Below are positions 37,601 to 45,891 of a stretch of DNA of 64,000 nt, piece by piece. Numbering within the stretch: the first letter of the stretch is position 1; each line of letters begins with the position of its first letter. The stretch comes from Pedobacter glucosidilyticus. GTDB taxonomy: Bacteria; Bacteroidota; Bacteroidia; Sphingobacteriales; Sphingobacteriaceae. The notes beneath the pieces were generated by a model. The model had not been told where the DNA came from. It did not search any database and was given only the letters and a program-made list of their open reading frames with translations. A program made the position numbers and the translations under genes. The stretch lies in assembly GCF_002483235.1 (NCBI RefSeq), contig NZ_DLHN01000012.1, forward strand, positions 43,339 through 107,338. The letters run 5' to 3'.

Positions 37601-37743
37601 AGTTAGAATTAAAAGGTAATTGGCTAAAAGCGGATGATAGTAAGAAATATGAAGTCGCAAAAACAACACAAGGTAATACTATAATTAAAGTAAATTGTGC
37701 TTATGGTTTGGCTACTCGGTTAACATTAAAAAAGGGAAATTAA
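34696..37743 (+). CDS. Chondroitin sulfate ABC lyase-like PL8 lyase
   Basis: A 1015-residue secreted lyase (signal peptide 1-20). The N-terminal beta domain (about 25-190, KLAISTQHQKMGESSVAWTW) and the alpha/alpha toroid followed by C-terminal beta sandwiches match chondroitinase ABC in order and length. By motif alignment the catalytic set is complete: H458 and Y465 in HHATLYPAY, R518 in ISGRHP, and E614 in SHEAYPKANVFGRY. It would eliminate chondroitin and dermatan sulfate (perhaps hyaluronan) to unsaturated disaccharides. It lies 11 nt after the first sulfatase and its stop abuts the second sulfatase start. The exact specificity is inferred. Confidence 0.92.
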   Translation: MKKIVFILCLLIATKHLAIAQLQADICEKEVPKDWQAKNGKLAISTQHQKMGESSVAWTWTKGDESTLNIVSDEFKKVASDKRSTFVFWIYNENPVAEKLSFTFYAADKEACKFDFNLNFKGWRTAWVMYHRDMQGTPQSNMNRLEIKAPVTIKKGTLFLDQMMYQVNINPRSPMRDFQVPFVNLEGDQAANAHWNSLYKFSTTPDYLPLKSAITPQDKKEVSQIYKRFLEVILPSKKLITDSIISKLEKEYAFWKIKRNGQYINGRTIFSTNDIELSDSRTLDSAKKINAKTNINRYSNLMLAVAEAHHFSTTQTNKDKLATMFINLLDHAENQGWSFGSGMGALHHLGYNLESYYTACLLMKDVIKASGKLEQTFKSMFWFSGLGRAVEVTEKMPESNIDVLNTLLQGMLSSILILDDTPEKMRFLQYYSRWLSFNMKPNVAITGAFKPDGAVFHHATLYPAYGVGGYNGLAPIVYVLSKTSYQVAQEAHQKFKENLLMMHYYTNPYKWPISISGRHPTGTWSIPDKPYAYLALAGTPDGKEAIDEEMAAVYLLVAKKKNLAWDKKFKQIGVQAAKHPSGHWSLNYGLLEIHRRDNWLLTVKGHNRYIVSHEAYPKANVFGRYLSYGHVEVLFPETKTTTGSNFADKGWDWNRIPGTTTLHVPLDKLRANILNVDDYSGVEEMLLTDEVFAGGTSLNQQGLFAMKLRGHDKYNLGSFKAIKSWFMFDSLLVCLGSDIENSIKEYPTETTIFQNYLNKTNEVVLLDHQPIDFPAQLSKTLTTPTFVLDNRGIGYYLAANNNITLSKNQQQSRDQKDTQNTKGNFASLVLQHGSAPKNEGYEYAMLIGTDAQKMQTFKTQMSGKTPVYQVLQKTADAHSVKYTAQQLTGLVLFKENSKSTDPLIINNSKACLILYQPDAEKLNLAITDPDLGFYQGADETPLNNNGTRKEVSIYSRYWFKTDAQPSVIQLELKGNWLKADDSKKYEVAKTTQGNTIIKVNCAYGLATRLTLKKGN

Positions 37744-39138
37744 ATGAAAAGAATATATACAGCAGCTTTGTTTTGCACTTTGACAATGTCTGTTTTTGCA
37801 CAAACTAAGACTAAACCCAATGTTATTGTCATTTTAAGTGATGATGCCGGTTATGCTGATTTAGGTTGTTATGGAGGTAAAGAAATTCCAACTCCAAATA
37901 TTGATGCATTGGCAAAAAATGGAGTATTATTTACCAATGCTTACGTTACAGCAGCAGTTTGTGCTCCTTCTAGAGCAGGTTTATTAAGCGGACGTTATCA
38001 ACAACGTTTCGGGTTTGAGCATAATACTTCTACCAAACCTGTTAATGGTTTTCAGTTAAGTGATATTGGTTTAGATCCATCGGTTAAAACCATAGGAGAC
38101 CAAATGCAAGCCAATGGTTATAAAACCATTGTGATAGGTAAATGGCATTTAGGCGAGGAAGAAAAGCATTTTCCATTAAACAGAGGTTTTGATGAGTTTT
38201 ATGGTTTTATTGGTGGGCATCGTAATTTTTTTGCTTACAATAAGCAACCTAAAAGAGAGCTACAATTGCTACACAACAGAAAAGCAGTACCAGAAAAAGA
38301 GATATACTACCTTACTGATATGTTTACCGATAAGGCCATTTCTTTTGTTAAAGAACATCAAAAAGAGCCTTTTTTTATGTATTTGGCTTATAATGCAGTG
38401 CATACGCCTATAAATGCACAACAAGAGCTGATGCAACAATTTGCTCATATCCAAAACGCAGATAGAAGAGCCTATGCAGCTATGATGACTTCCTTAGATC
38501 TTAATATTGGTAAATTGGTAGCTACTTTAAAAGAGCAAAAGCTTTACGAAAATACTTTAATTGTTTTCTTAAATGATAATGGTGCTGCAACTAATAACGC
38601 TGCGGATAATGGTGTGTTAAGAGGCTTAAAAGGTTCTAAATGGGAGGGCGGCATAAGGGTAGCCTACATCATGCAATGGCCTGCAAAATTACCAGCTAAT
38701 CAGGTTTATCATCCTATGGTTTCTGCTATGGATATTACGCCAACAGCTATTGCAGCTAGTAAAGGTAAAGCTTTAAAAGAGCAGGTTTTAGATGGAGTAA
38801 ACCTTTTACCTTTTTTATCAAAAAATAAAAAAGCTGTACCTCACCAAGATTTATTTTGGCGAAGAGGTGTAGCTGCAGCTGTTAGAAGTGGCGATTGGAA
38901 ATTAATCAGAACAGCCAATAATCCTTTACTCTTATTCAATTTAAAGGATGATATAAGCGAGCAAAACAACCTAGCGAGTACCTATCCGCAAAAAGTGAAA
39001 CAGCTTGAAAAGAAGCTCCAAAACTGGGAGCAAAAAATGCAACAACCGCATTGGATAAGTGATTATGGCGATGAAAATCAAATCAAAAAACACCGTATGG
39101 AGGTGATTGGTAGAGAAATGGAGATTAAATATCCTTAA
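37744..39138 (+). CDS. Secreted S1-family sulfatase
   Basis: A 464-residue sulfatase with a signal peptide (1-19, ending VFAQ). Metal motif ILSDDAGYADLGCYG; formylglycine signature CAPSRAGLLSGRYQQRFG with C73; IGKWHLGEEE near 130; YNAVHTPINA and FLNDNGAATNNA near 280. The AGYADLGCYG and GRYQQRFGFEHN features resemble N-acetylgalactosamine-6-sulfatase-like members, but the sulfate position is not proved. The ATG follows the stop of the preceding lyase with no gap, so translation is probably coupled. The lyase AC gene follows after 9 nt. Confidence 0.92.
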   Translation: MKRIYTAALFCTLTMSVFAQTKTKPNVIVILSDDAGYADLGCYGGKEIPTPNIDALAKNGVLFTNAYVTAAVCAPSRAGLLSGRYQQRFGFEHNTSTKPVNGFQLSDIGLDPSVKTIGDQMQANGYKTIVIGKWHLGEEEKHFPLNRGFDEFYGFIGGHRNFFAYNKQPKRELQLLHNRKAVPEKEIYYLTDMFTDKAISFVKEHQKEPFFMYLAYNAVHTPINAQQELMQQFAHIQNADRRAYAAMMTSLDLNIGKLVATLKEQKLYENTLIVFLNDNGAATNNAADNGVLRGLKGSKWEGGIRVAYIMQWPAKLPANQVYHPMVSAMDITPTAIAASKGKALKEQVLDGVNLLPFLSKNKKAVPHQDLFWRRGVAAAVRSGDWKLIRTANNPLLLFNLKDDISEQNNLASTYPQKVKQLEKKLQNWEQKMQQPHWISDYGDENQIKKHRMEVIGREMEIKYP

Positions 39139-39147
39139 CTAATAAAG

Positions 39148-41247
39148 ATGAAAAAAGTATTTATTACACTATTATGTATAGGTTTTTTACCTTTTTTGGT
39201 AAAAGCACAAGCAACTTATCCTTTTGGTACTATCATGAAAAGGATTTTTGATGATGAGAGTAAGTCTTTTGCCAAAGCAGATGCTCGGGCAAAGGCAACT
39301 TTAGACGCTTTACAAACCAATGGTAGCTGGAGTAATATCAATTACCAAGCTAGAGATATATCTAATTGGGCCCCCGTAAATCATCTGGAAAATACACATT
39401 TCTTAATACAAGCTTATGTGAATAAAGGCGGTAGCTACTATAGCAATAAAGCTTTTTTAGATGCCATCATCAAAGCTTATAAATATTGGTATGCTACAGA
39501 CCCAAAAAGCGATAATTGGTGGCATAATGAGATTAGCGTACCACAAAGAATAGGTGAATCTTTGATTTTACTCAAGTTTGGCGATAGCTACTTACCAGAA
39601 GAGCTAGAAAAAAAGCTTTTAGAACGAATGAAAAGAGGAGTTGCAGAGGATAAAACCGGAGCTAACAAAACTGATATTGCGATGCACTATTTTTATAGAG
39701 CTTTACTTACAGAAGATAAAGATTTGCTTAAATCATCCTTAGACCAGCTTTTTGAACCTGTTGTTTTAACCGAAGCAGAAGAAGGCTTACAGCATGATTT
39801 TTCTTACCTGCAACACGGACCGCAATTGTATATTTCTGGTTATGGAAATGTTTTTTTAGGTGGTGTAACTAAAATTGCCAACTATGTAAGGGCAACACCT
39901 TATGCACTAAATGCAGAGAAGTTGGAGGTTTTCTCTAAGTTTTACAGACAAACCTATATTAATGCGTTTAGATCTAGGTATATAGATTTTAACGTAGAAG
40001 GCAGGGGTGTTACCAGAAAAGGAAATCTTAAGAAAACATCAGAAAAATATCGTATCCAAACGGTAAAAGCCATAGATGCTAGTAGAGAAGAAGAATGGGA
40101 AACCATCAGGCAGCGAGTAGATAGCCTGGTAGCACCAGATGATGAACTTAAACCCTTTCATCAACACTATTGGAAAGGAGATTACACGCAGCATGTACGT
40201 CCGCAGTATTCTTTTCATGTGCGTATAGCTAGTAACCGTACCAAAAGATCAGAAAGTGGAAACAAGGAGAATTTATATGGACGATACCTTTCTGATGGAG
40301 CAACCAATATACAAGTAAGAGGGCCAGAGTATTTTGATATTATGCCTTTATGGGAGTGGGATAAAATCCCTGGAACAACCAGTGTAGACAATCCGGAAGA
40401 TGTTTTATTAGAAAAACAATGGGGAGAATTTGCACTAAATACTTATGCGGGGGGTGTTTCTGACGGTATTTATGGAGCAACCGCCTACCATTTAAATTAT
40501 GATGGCGTTACTGCTAAAAAGGCATGGTTTTTCTTTGATCAGGAAATTGTTTGTTTGGGTGCTGATATTCAATCGACGAGTGGTCTACCTGTTACGACTA
40601 CGCTAAACCAATCTTGGTTAAATGGTAATATCCAACTTTCTGTAGGTAAAGCGCAAAAGAAAGATGAGTTAAATGAATACGCTCTAAATAATAACAGTTG
40701 GGTACAGCATGATGGTACTGCTTACTATTTTCCTAGTGGGGCAAATGTTAAACTAAGCTCGCAAAAGCAAAGCGGTACATGGCACAAAATCAACAACTCG
40801 CAGCCTAAAAATGAAGTTAGCGGAAATGTATTTAAATTATGGATAAACCATGGCAGCAAACCACAAGTGGCTACTTATAACTATATTGTTTTACCAGCTG
40901 TAAAAGATGTAAAGGGTTTTAATCCAGAGCAGTTACAAACCATCAGCAATACGGCCAGTCAGCAAGTGGTATATCACAAAGGCTTAAAAATATTACAGGC
41001 CGTTTTACACGAAGCTACAGAAGTAAAAACTGATGAGCTCAGTATAAAAACTGATAAACCTTGTGTTTTTATGATTAAAAATGTTAAAGGTAAAAAGACC
41101 TTGTACGTTGCAGATCCTTTACAGCAAGAAAAGCAAATTAAATTCACGATTAGCGATGTTAAATCTGGTAAAAAGATAGACTTAACAGTAGAAATGCCAC
41201 AAAAACCCTTTGCAGGCTCAAGTAAAGAAGTTCTTTTATCTTTATAA
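39148..41247 (+). CDS. cslA: Chondroitin AC lyase-like PL8 lyase
   Basis: A 699-residue secreted lyase with a signal peptide (1-20). It closely resembles chondroitinase AC of Pedobacter heparinus (700 residues): N173 in GANKTDIAMH, H223 and Y232 in LQHGPQLYISGY, R286 and R290 in GRGVTRKG, and E369 in RSESGNKENLYGRY, each two positions before the residues I recall for that enzyme (N175, H225, Y234, R288, R292, E371). It should cleave chondroitin-4- and 6-sulfate and possibly hyaluronan, exolytically with partial endo mode, to unsaturated disaccharides. Last gene of the sulfatase-lyase operon; a 15-bp hairpin follows. Confidence 0.94.
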   Translation: MKKVFITLLCIGFLPFLVKAQATYPFGTIMKRIFDDESKSFAKADARAKATLDALQTNGSWSNINYQARDISNWAPVNHLENTHFLIQAYVNKGGSYYSNKAFLDAIIKAYKYWYATDPKSDNWWHNEISVPQRIGESLILLKFGDSYLPEELEKKLLERMKRGVAEDKTGANKTDIAMHYFYRALLTEDKDLLKSSLDQLFEPVVLTEAEEGLQHDFSYLQHGPQLYISGYGNVFLGGVTKIANYVRATPYALNAEKLEVFSKFYRQTYINAFRSRYIDFNVEGRGVTRKGNLKKTSEKYRIQTVKAIDASREEEWETIRQRVDSLVAPDDELKPFHQHYWKGDYTQHVRPQYSFHVRIASNRTKRSESGNKENLYGRYLSDGATNIQVRGPEYFDIMPLWEWDKIPGTTSVDNPEDVLLEKQWGEFALNTYAGGVSDGIYGATAYHLNYDGVTAKKAWFFFDQEIVCLGADIQSTSGLPVTTTLNQSWLNGNIQLSVGKAQKKDELNEYALNNNSWVQHDGTAYYFPSGANVKLSSQKQSGTWHKINNSQPKNEVSGNVFKLWINHGSKPQVATYNYIVLPAVKDVKGFNPEQLQTISNTASQQVVYHKGLKILQAVLHEATEVKTDELSIKTDKPCVFMIKNVKGKKTLYVADPLQQEKQIKFTISDVKSGKKIDLTVEMPQKPFAGSSKEVLLSL

Positions 41248-41593
41248 GCTTTTTTAAATTGATAGAATAATTGATGTAATAAATTTCAATTATTCTATCA
41301 TTATAGGTTAAGCCTAATAAGATTCCTCTCCAACTTTTATTTCTATCAACTCCTAAATAAGAGTACCAACTTTAAAAAATCAAGCTAATCTTAAAAAGAT
41401 TTTATTGAAAACCAAATTCTCAATAAAAGTTTAGTCTACTTCAATAACCTTCCTGTTACAGAGATAAGATGCTATAATTCTTAGAGAAAAAACTACAAAG
41501 AATAAGCCTTTTAATAACCTATTTTTGAAATTCATATGCTTAATAGCAATTGTTGTTAAGGTTTTTATAAAAATCTGCAAACCTAAATTATAT
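41248..41593. repeat. 346-nt gap with two AT-rich hairpins
   Basis: TGATAGAATAATTGA (41260-41274) and TCAATTATTCTATCA (41286-41300) form a perfect 15-bp stem with an 11-nt loop just after the lyase stop. TTTTATTGA (41400-41408) and TCAATAAAA (41420-41428) form a 9-bp stem, also with an 11-nt loop. Neither is followed by a long T tract. The first may be a 3'-end or mRNA-stability structure. The gap separates two transcription units; no gene is seen. Confidence 0.6.
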
Positions 41594-44323
41594 ATGAAGC
41601 TCATTCTCAGATTTACAGGATACACTGTTTGTATGATGTTTTCTTTGCTGTTCAACTCGGCAATTGCCAAAACAGCCAAAGAAAAAATTAATGTTGTAGT
41701 ACCCGCACAAGCTAGCTCAAGGATAATGTTTGGCGCTACACAGTTAGTGAAACAGCTTAATCAATTAGCTTATCAAGCTCAAATTGCTAAGAACAATAAG
41801 CCCAATATTAGAACAAAAAATATCATCTTAACCAACCAAAAAACAAGCGGTAAAGAAAGTTATTCGATTATTTCTGATGCTAAAGGAAATATCAATTTAG
41901 CTGGTGGAGATGATTCTGGAATCTTATACGCTTTTACTACTTTAACAGAACAAGTTAAAGCTCAGGGTAAATTGCCCCAGAATTTGCAAATCAAAGACAA
42001 GCCAGAAATGGTTCTCCGTGGTACGGCTATAGGTTTGCAAAAGCCTGATTATTTACCCGGACGTGATGTTTATGAATATCCATACACGCCAGAAACTTTT
42101 CCTTGGTTTTACGATAAGCAACAATGGATAGCTTATTTAGATATGATGCTAGCCAACCGTTACAACTCTTTGTATTTATGGAATGGTCATCCTTTTTCTT
42201 CTTTAGTAAAGCTAAAAGATTATCCTTATGCCTTGGAGGTTGATGAAGCCACTTTTAAAAAGAACGAAGAGATATTTAGATTTTTAACCGAAGAGGCTGA
42301 TAAACGCGGAATTTGGGTGATTCAGATGTTTTATAACATCTTGATACCAAAACCTTTTGCAGAAAAACACGGATTAAAAACTCAAGATAGAAACCGACCT
42401 ATTATTCCAATCATTGCAGATTATACGCAGAAATCTATAGCTGCCTTTGTAGAGAAATATCCAAATGTTGGTTTATTGGTAACCCTAGGCGAAGCTATGG
42501 AAGGGGTAGGGCAAGATGATATTGATTGGTTTACGAAAACGATTATTCCGGGTGTACAAGACGGCTTAAAAGCTTTAGGAAGTAAAACCGAGCCACCTAT
42601 TGTATTAAGAGCACATGATAGCGATGCGCCTGCTGTTATGAAAGCGGCTTTGCCTTTATATAAAAATTTATATACCATGGCAAAGTATAATGGCGAAGCT
42701 TTAACCACTTATACGCCACGTGGAAAATGGGCCGATTTACACCGTAGTCTGAGTAGAATAGGAACTGTACATGTTCAAAACGTACATATTTTGGCCAATT
42801 TAGAGCCTTTTAGATATGGCTCTGCAGATTTTATCCAAAAATCTGTACAGGCTATGCACCATGTTTACGAAGCCAATGCTTTACATCTTTATCCACAAGC
42901 ATCTTATTGGGATTGGCCTTACACAGCTGATAAAGCACCAAATAGATTAATGCAGTTAGACCGTGATTGGATGTGGTATAAAGCCTGGGCCAGATATGCT
43001 TGGGATTCTAAAAGAGAACGCTCTTCTGAGATTGCATATTGGTCTCAAGAGTTAGGTGCAAAATACGGTGCTAACCAAGAAACTGGTAAACATATTTTAG
43101 ATGCTTACGAAGAATCTGGAGAGATTTCTCCAAAACTTTTAAGACGTTTTGGTATCACTGATGGAAATAGACAAACGCTTACTTTAGGCATGCTTACTAC
43201 CCAGTTTATCAATCCTTTCCGCTATGGTGTTTTTACTTTGATGTACGAGTCTGAGGCGCCAGAAGGCGAGATGATTATTGATTATGCCGAGAAAGAGTGG
43301 AAAAAGCAAGGTCATATCGGTGAAACTCCAGTTCAGGTAGCTAAAGAAGTGGTTGAGCATGGTAAGAAAGCTATTGCTGCCATAGAAAAAGCAAAAGCTG
43401 GTGTAAAAGCAAATCGGGAAGAGTTTGATAGATTGCTTAATGATATGTATTGCTACGATGCTATGGCAAATTTTTATGCCGATAAAGTAACCGCAGCATT
43501 ATGGATTTTGAAGTATAAATATTCTAATGATGTTAAAGATTTAGACCAAGCTTTGCCATTTTTAGAAAGTAGCGTTAAGCATTACCAGAAATTAGTTAAA
43601 CTAACAGAAAACCATTATTTATATGCTAATAGTATGCAAACTAAGCAGCGTAAAATACCTATGCGTGGTGTTGATAAAACTTTTATCCACTGGAAAGAAG
43701 TATTACCCGTTTTTGAAACCGAATTGAAGAATTTTAAACATAGTATAGATTCTTTAAAGAGTAATAAAACAGCAAATAATATCGCTGTTAAAGCTTATGA
43801 AAATGCGGTTGTTAAATTCCAAGACAAGCAATTGTTTTATACCGTAAAAGAACAAGCTAAGGCTTTCGCCGATGAAGATTTTAAAATAAAAGCTTTAACA
43901 CCAGAATTGATAGGTTTAAACGCTTTACAACTATCCGCGGCAGCGCAACTAAAAAATGGTACGCAAATTACCTTTACCAATGCTAAGCCTGTAACCGTTT
44001 TGGTAGGATTTTTTAATAAAAAAGATGCTCAGTTTTCGCCAACGCCAGAGTTAGAGACCGATGCTAGTGCTAATAATTACGGACAGGCAGAAAGCAAACT
44101 TTCTAATGCTGTAATCATAGAAAATTATCCTCCAATAAACGTACATGCTTATACTTTCCCTGCTGGAAAAAATACCTTAAGTTTAGCTAAGGGAAAAGCA
44201 TTGATTTTAGGTTTTATAGATGCTAACCAAAAGATTAAGATTTTTGATGCAGGTTTAAACGGTAACGGCAGAGACATAGATTGGCTTTTTGGTCATTACG
44301 CACCAACTGATGTTAAGTTATAA
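41594..44323 (+). CDS. Large secreted glycoside hydrolase-like protein, family not assigned
   Basis: A 909-residue protein from ATG 41594, which gives a clean signal peptide (MKLILRFTGY onward, cleavage after SAIA); the longer frame from TTG 41525 would spoil it. Residues about 30-135 (VVVPAQASSRIMFGATQL, then NLAGGDDSGILYAFTTLTEQ) look like the small alpha/beta domain that precedes the barrel in GH20, GH67 and GH84 enzymes. A TIM-barrel-like part follows (LRGTAIGLQKP, MMLANRYNSLYLWNGHPF, VTLGEAMEGVGQDD, HLYPQASYWDWPYT) and a helical C-terminal region (about 520-760). An alpha-glucuronidase-like or hexosaminidase-like role is possible; I cannot choose. It lies 3 nt before the next gene. Confidence 0.7.
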   Translation: MKLILRFTGYTVCMMFSLLFNSAIAKTAKEKINVVVPAQASSRIMFGATQLVKQLNQLAYQAQIAKNNKPNIRTKNIILTNQKTSGKESYSIISDAKGNINLAGGDDSGILYAFTTLTEQVKAQGKLPQNLQIKDKPEMVLRGTAIGLQKPDYLPGRDVYEYPYTPETFPWFYDKQQWIAYLDMMLANRYNSLYLWNGHPFSSLVKLKDYPYALEVDEATFKKNEEIFRFLTEEADKRGIWVIQMFYNILIPKPFAEKHGLKTQDRNRPIIPIIADYTQKSIAAFVEKYPNVGLLVTLGEAMEGVGQDDIDWFTKTIIPGVQDGLKALGSKTEPPIVLRAHDSDAPAVMKAALPLYKNLYTMAKYNGEALTTYTPRGKWADLHRSLSRIGTVHVQNVHILANLEPFRYGSADFIQKSVQAMHHVYEANALHLYPQASYWDWPYTADKAPNRLMQLDRDWMWYKAWARYAWDSKRERSSEIAYWSQELGAKYGANQETGKHILDAYEESGEISPKLLRRFGITDGNRQTLTLGMLTTQFINPFRYGVFTLMYESEAPEGEMIIDYAEKEWKKQGHIGETPVQVAKEVVEHGKKAIAAIEKAKAGVKANREEFDRLLNDMYCYDAMANFYADKVTAALWILKYKYSNDVKDLDQALPFLESSVKHYQKLVKLTENHYLYANSMQTKQRKIPMRGVDKTFIHWKEVLPVFETELKNFKHSIDSLKSNKTANNIAVKAYENAVVKFQDKQLFYTVKEQAKAFADEDFKIKALTPELIGLNALQLSAAAQLKNGTQITFTNAKPVTVLVGFFNKKDAQFSPTPELETDASANNYGQAESKLSNAVIIENYPPINVHAYTFPAGKNTLSLAKGKALILGFIDANQKIKIFDAGLNGNGRDIDWLFGHYAPTDVKL

Positions 44324-44326
44324 TCC

Positions 44327-45868
44327 ATGAAGAAATTATTGTATAGTTTTTTAATAATCATAGGCGCCAAAACTGCTGTTTTAGCACAGCAGGTAAACCT
44401 TAGCCAAAAATTAAATCAATACGTTAAGCAGTTTAATACCGATGATAATGAAGCGGTAAAAAATTTAGTGCCTAATGCCGATGCTTATCAATGGTTAAAT
44501 GAGAATATCCCTTTATTAGATTTTCCTGATAAAGAAATAGAAGAGAAGTATTATTTCCGTTGGTGGTCTTTTAGAAAACACCTTAAACAAACACCAGATG
44601 GCTATATTTTTACCGAGTTTATAGAACCTGTAAAACATGCCGGAAAATATCAATCTATCAGTTGTGCTTTAGGTCATCATATCTATGAAGGAAGATGGTT
44701 AAAAAATCAAGAATACATCAAGCAATATCTTAATTTTTGGCTATATGAGGCCGATAAAGGGCAAAGTAGGCCACGTTTTCATCAGTTTAGCAGTTGGGTA
44801 GATGATGCCGTTTTAGCACATTACATGGTTCATCCTGATAAAGCATATCTGCAAAAAATATTACCTGCTTTAGATGCCGATTATGAAAAATGGGAGCAAG
44901 AGCGTAAACTTAAAAACGGTATGTTTTGGCAGCATGATGTTAAAGATGGTATGGAAGAATCGGTTAGTGGAAGCAGGAAAGATGAAAATATGCGCCCAAC
45001 TATCAACAGTTATATGTATGGTAATGCCCAAGCTTTAGCTTTATTGGCTCAAGAAGTTAGTGAGACAGCGTTAAACAAAAAGTATGCTAGCAGAGCAGCT
45101 GTTTTAAAACAATTGGTTCAGGATTCTTTATGGGATGCGAAAGATAAATTCTTTAAAACCAGAATGGCTAAAGGAGATACTTTGCATGGCGCTAGAGAAG
45201 CCATAGGTTTTATCCCTTGGTATTTTAATTTACCAGCAGATAAAAAGGAATATGCTACAGCTTGGAGTCAGTTATTAGATACGGCTGGTTTTAAAGCAAA
45301 ATGGGGTTTAACAACTGCCGAGCGTAGAGAGCCTACTTTTAGAACTCGCGGAAGCGGACATGGTTGCGAATGGGATGGTGCTATTTGGCCTTTTGCTACT
45401 TCACAAACTTTGCGTGGCTTATCCAATTTGCTGAATAATTACAGCAAAAAAGGCAAAATGAGTGCTTCTGTTTTTTATGACGAGTTGCATAAATACGCTT
45501 GGTCTCAGCAAATGTATGGTAAGCCTTATATTGGTGAGTATCAGGATGAAATTAATGGCGAGTGGTTGAAAGGAGATCATCCGAGAAGTAAATTCTATAA
45601 CCATTCTACTTTTATGGATTTGGTTATTCAGGATTTAATCGGCTTAAAGCCACAACTGGATCATTCAATCATCATTAAACCATTAATCCCTAAAGGTAAA
45701 GCAGATTGGTTTCAGCTTACACAAGTACCTTATAAAGGTAAAATGTTAAGCATTATTTGGGATAAAACCGGAGAGCGCTATCAGCAAGGAAAAGGCTTTA
45801 TGCTGTTTGCTGATGGTAAACTCATCGCGAAAGCTAAGAAACTCCAAACGCTAAAAGTTAATCTATAA
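44327..45868 (+). CDS. Secreted (alpha/alpha)6-barrel glycosidase-like protein (MGH1/GH63-like)
   Basis: A 513-residue protein with a signal peptide (1-20, ending VLAQ). Helical repeats with YYFRWWSFRKHL near residue 80, HQFSSWVDDAVLAHY near 155, MFWQHDVKDGMEESVSGSR near 200, RPTINSYMYGNAQALALLA near 225 and GHGCEWDGAIWPFATSQTLRGL near 350 resemble the six-hairpin fold of GH63/GH37 and mannosylglycerate-hydrolase-like enzymes. The D/E residues in WVDDAV and CEWDG are candidate catalytic sites. Its gene follows 41594-44323 by 3 nt, so the two products probably work on the same glycan. Substrate unknown. Confidence 0.72.
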   Translation: MKKLLYSFLIIIGAKTAVLAQQVNLSQKLNQYVKQFNTDDNEAVKNLVPNADAYQWLNENIPLLDFPDKEIEEKYYFRWWSFRKHLKQTPDGYIFTEFIEPVKHAGKYQSISCALGHHIYEGRWLKNQEYIKQYLNFWLYEADKGQSRPRFHQFSSWVDDAVLAHYMVHPDKAYLQKILPALDADYEKWEQERKLKNGMFWQHDVKDGMEESVSGSRKDENMRPTINSYMYGNAQALALLAQEVSETALNKKYASRAAVLKQLVQDSLWDAKDKFFKTRMAKGDTLHGAREAIGFIPWYFNLPADKKEYATAWSQLLDTAGFKAKWGLTTAERREPTFRTRGSGHGCEWDGAIWPFATSQTLRGLSNLLNNYSKKGKMSASVFYDELHKYAWSQQMYGKPYIGEYQDEINGEWLKGDHPRSKFYNHSTFMDLVIQDLIGLKPQLDHSIIIKPLIPKGKADWFQLTQVPYKGKMLSIIWDKTGERYQQGKGFMLFADGKLIAKAKKLQTLKVNL

Positions 45869-45891
45869 ACGCATAAATTTTAATCATTCTC

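Noticed and set aside
41594..44323. GH115 alpha-glucuronidase
   Set aside because: The typical GH115 barrel opening segment is not seen; only the N-terminal small domain is suggestive, so no family was assigned.
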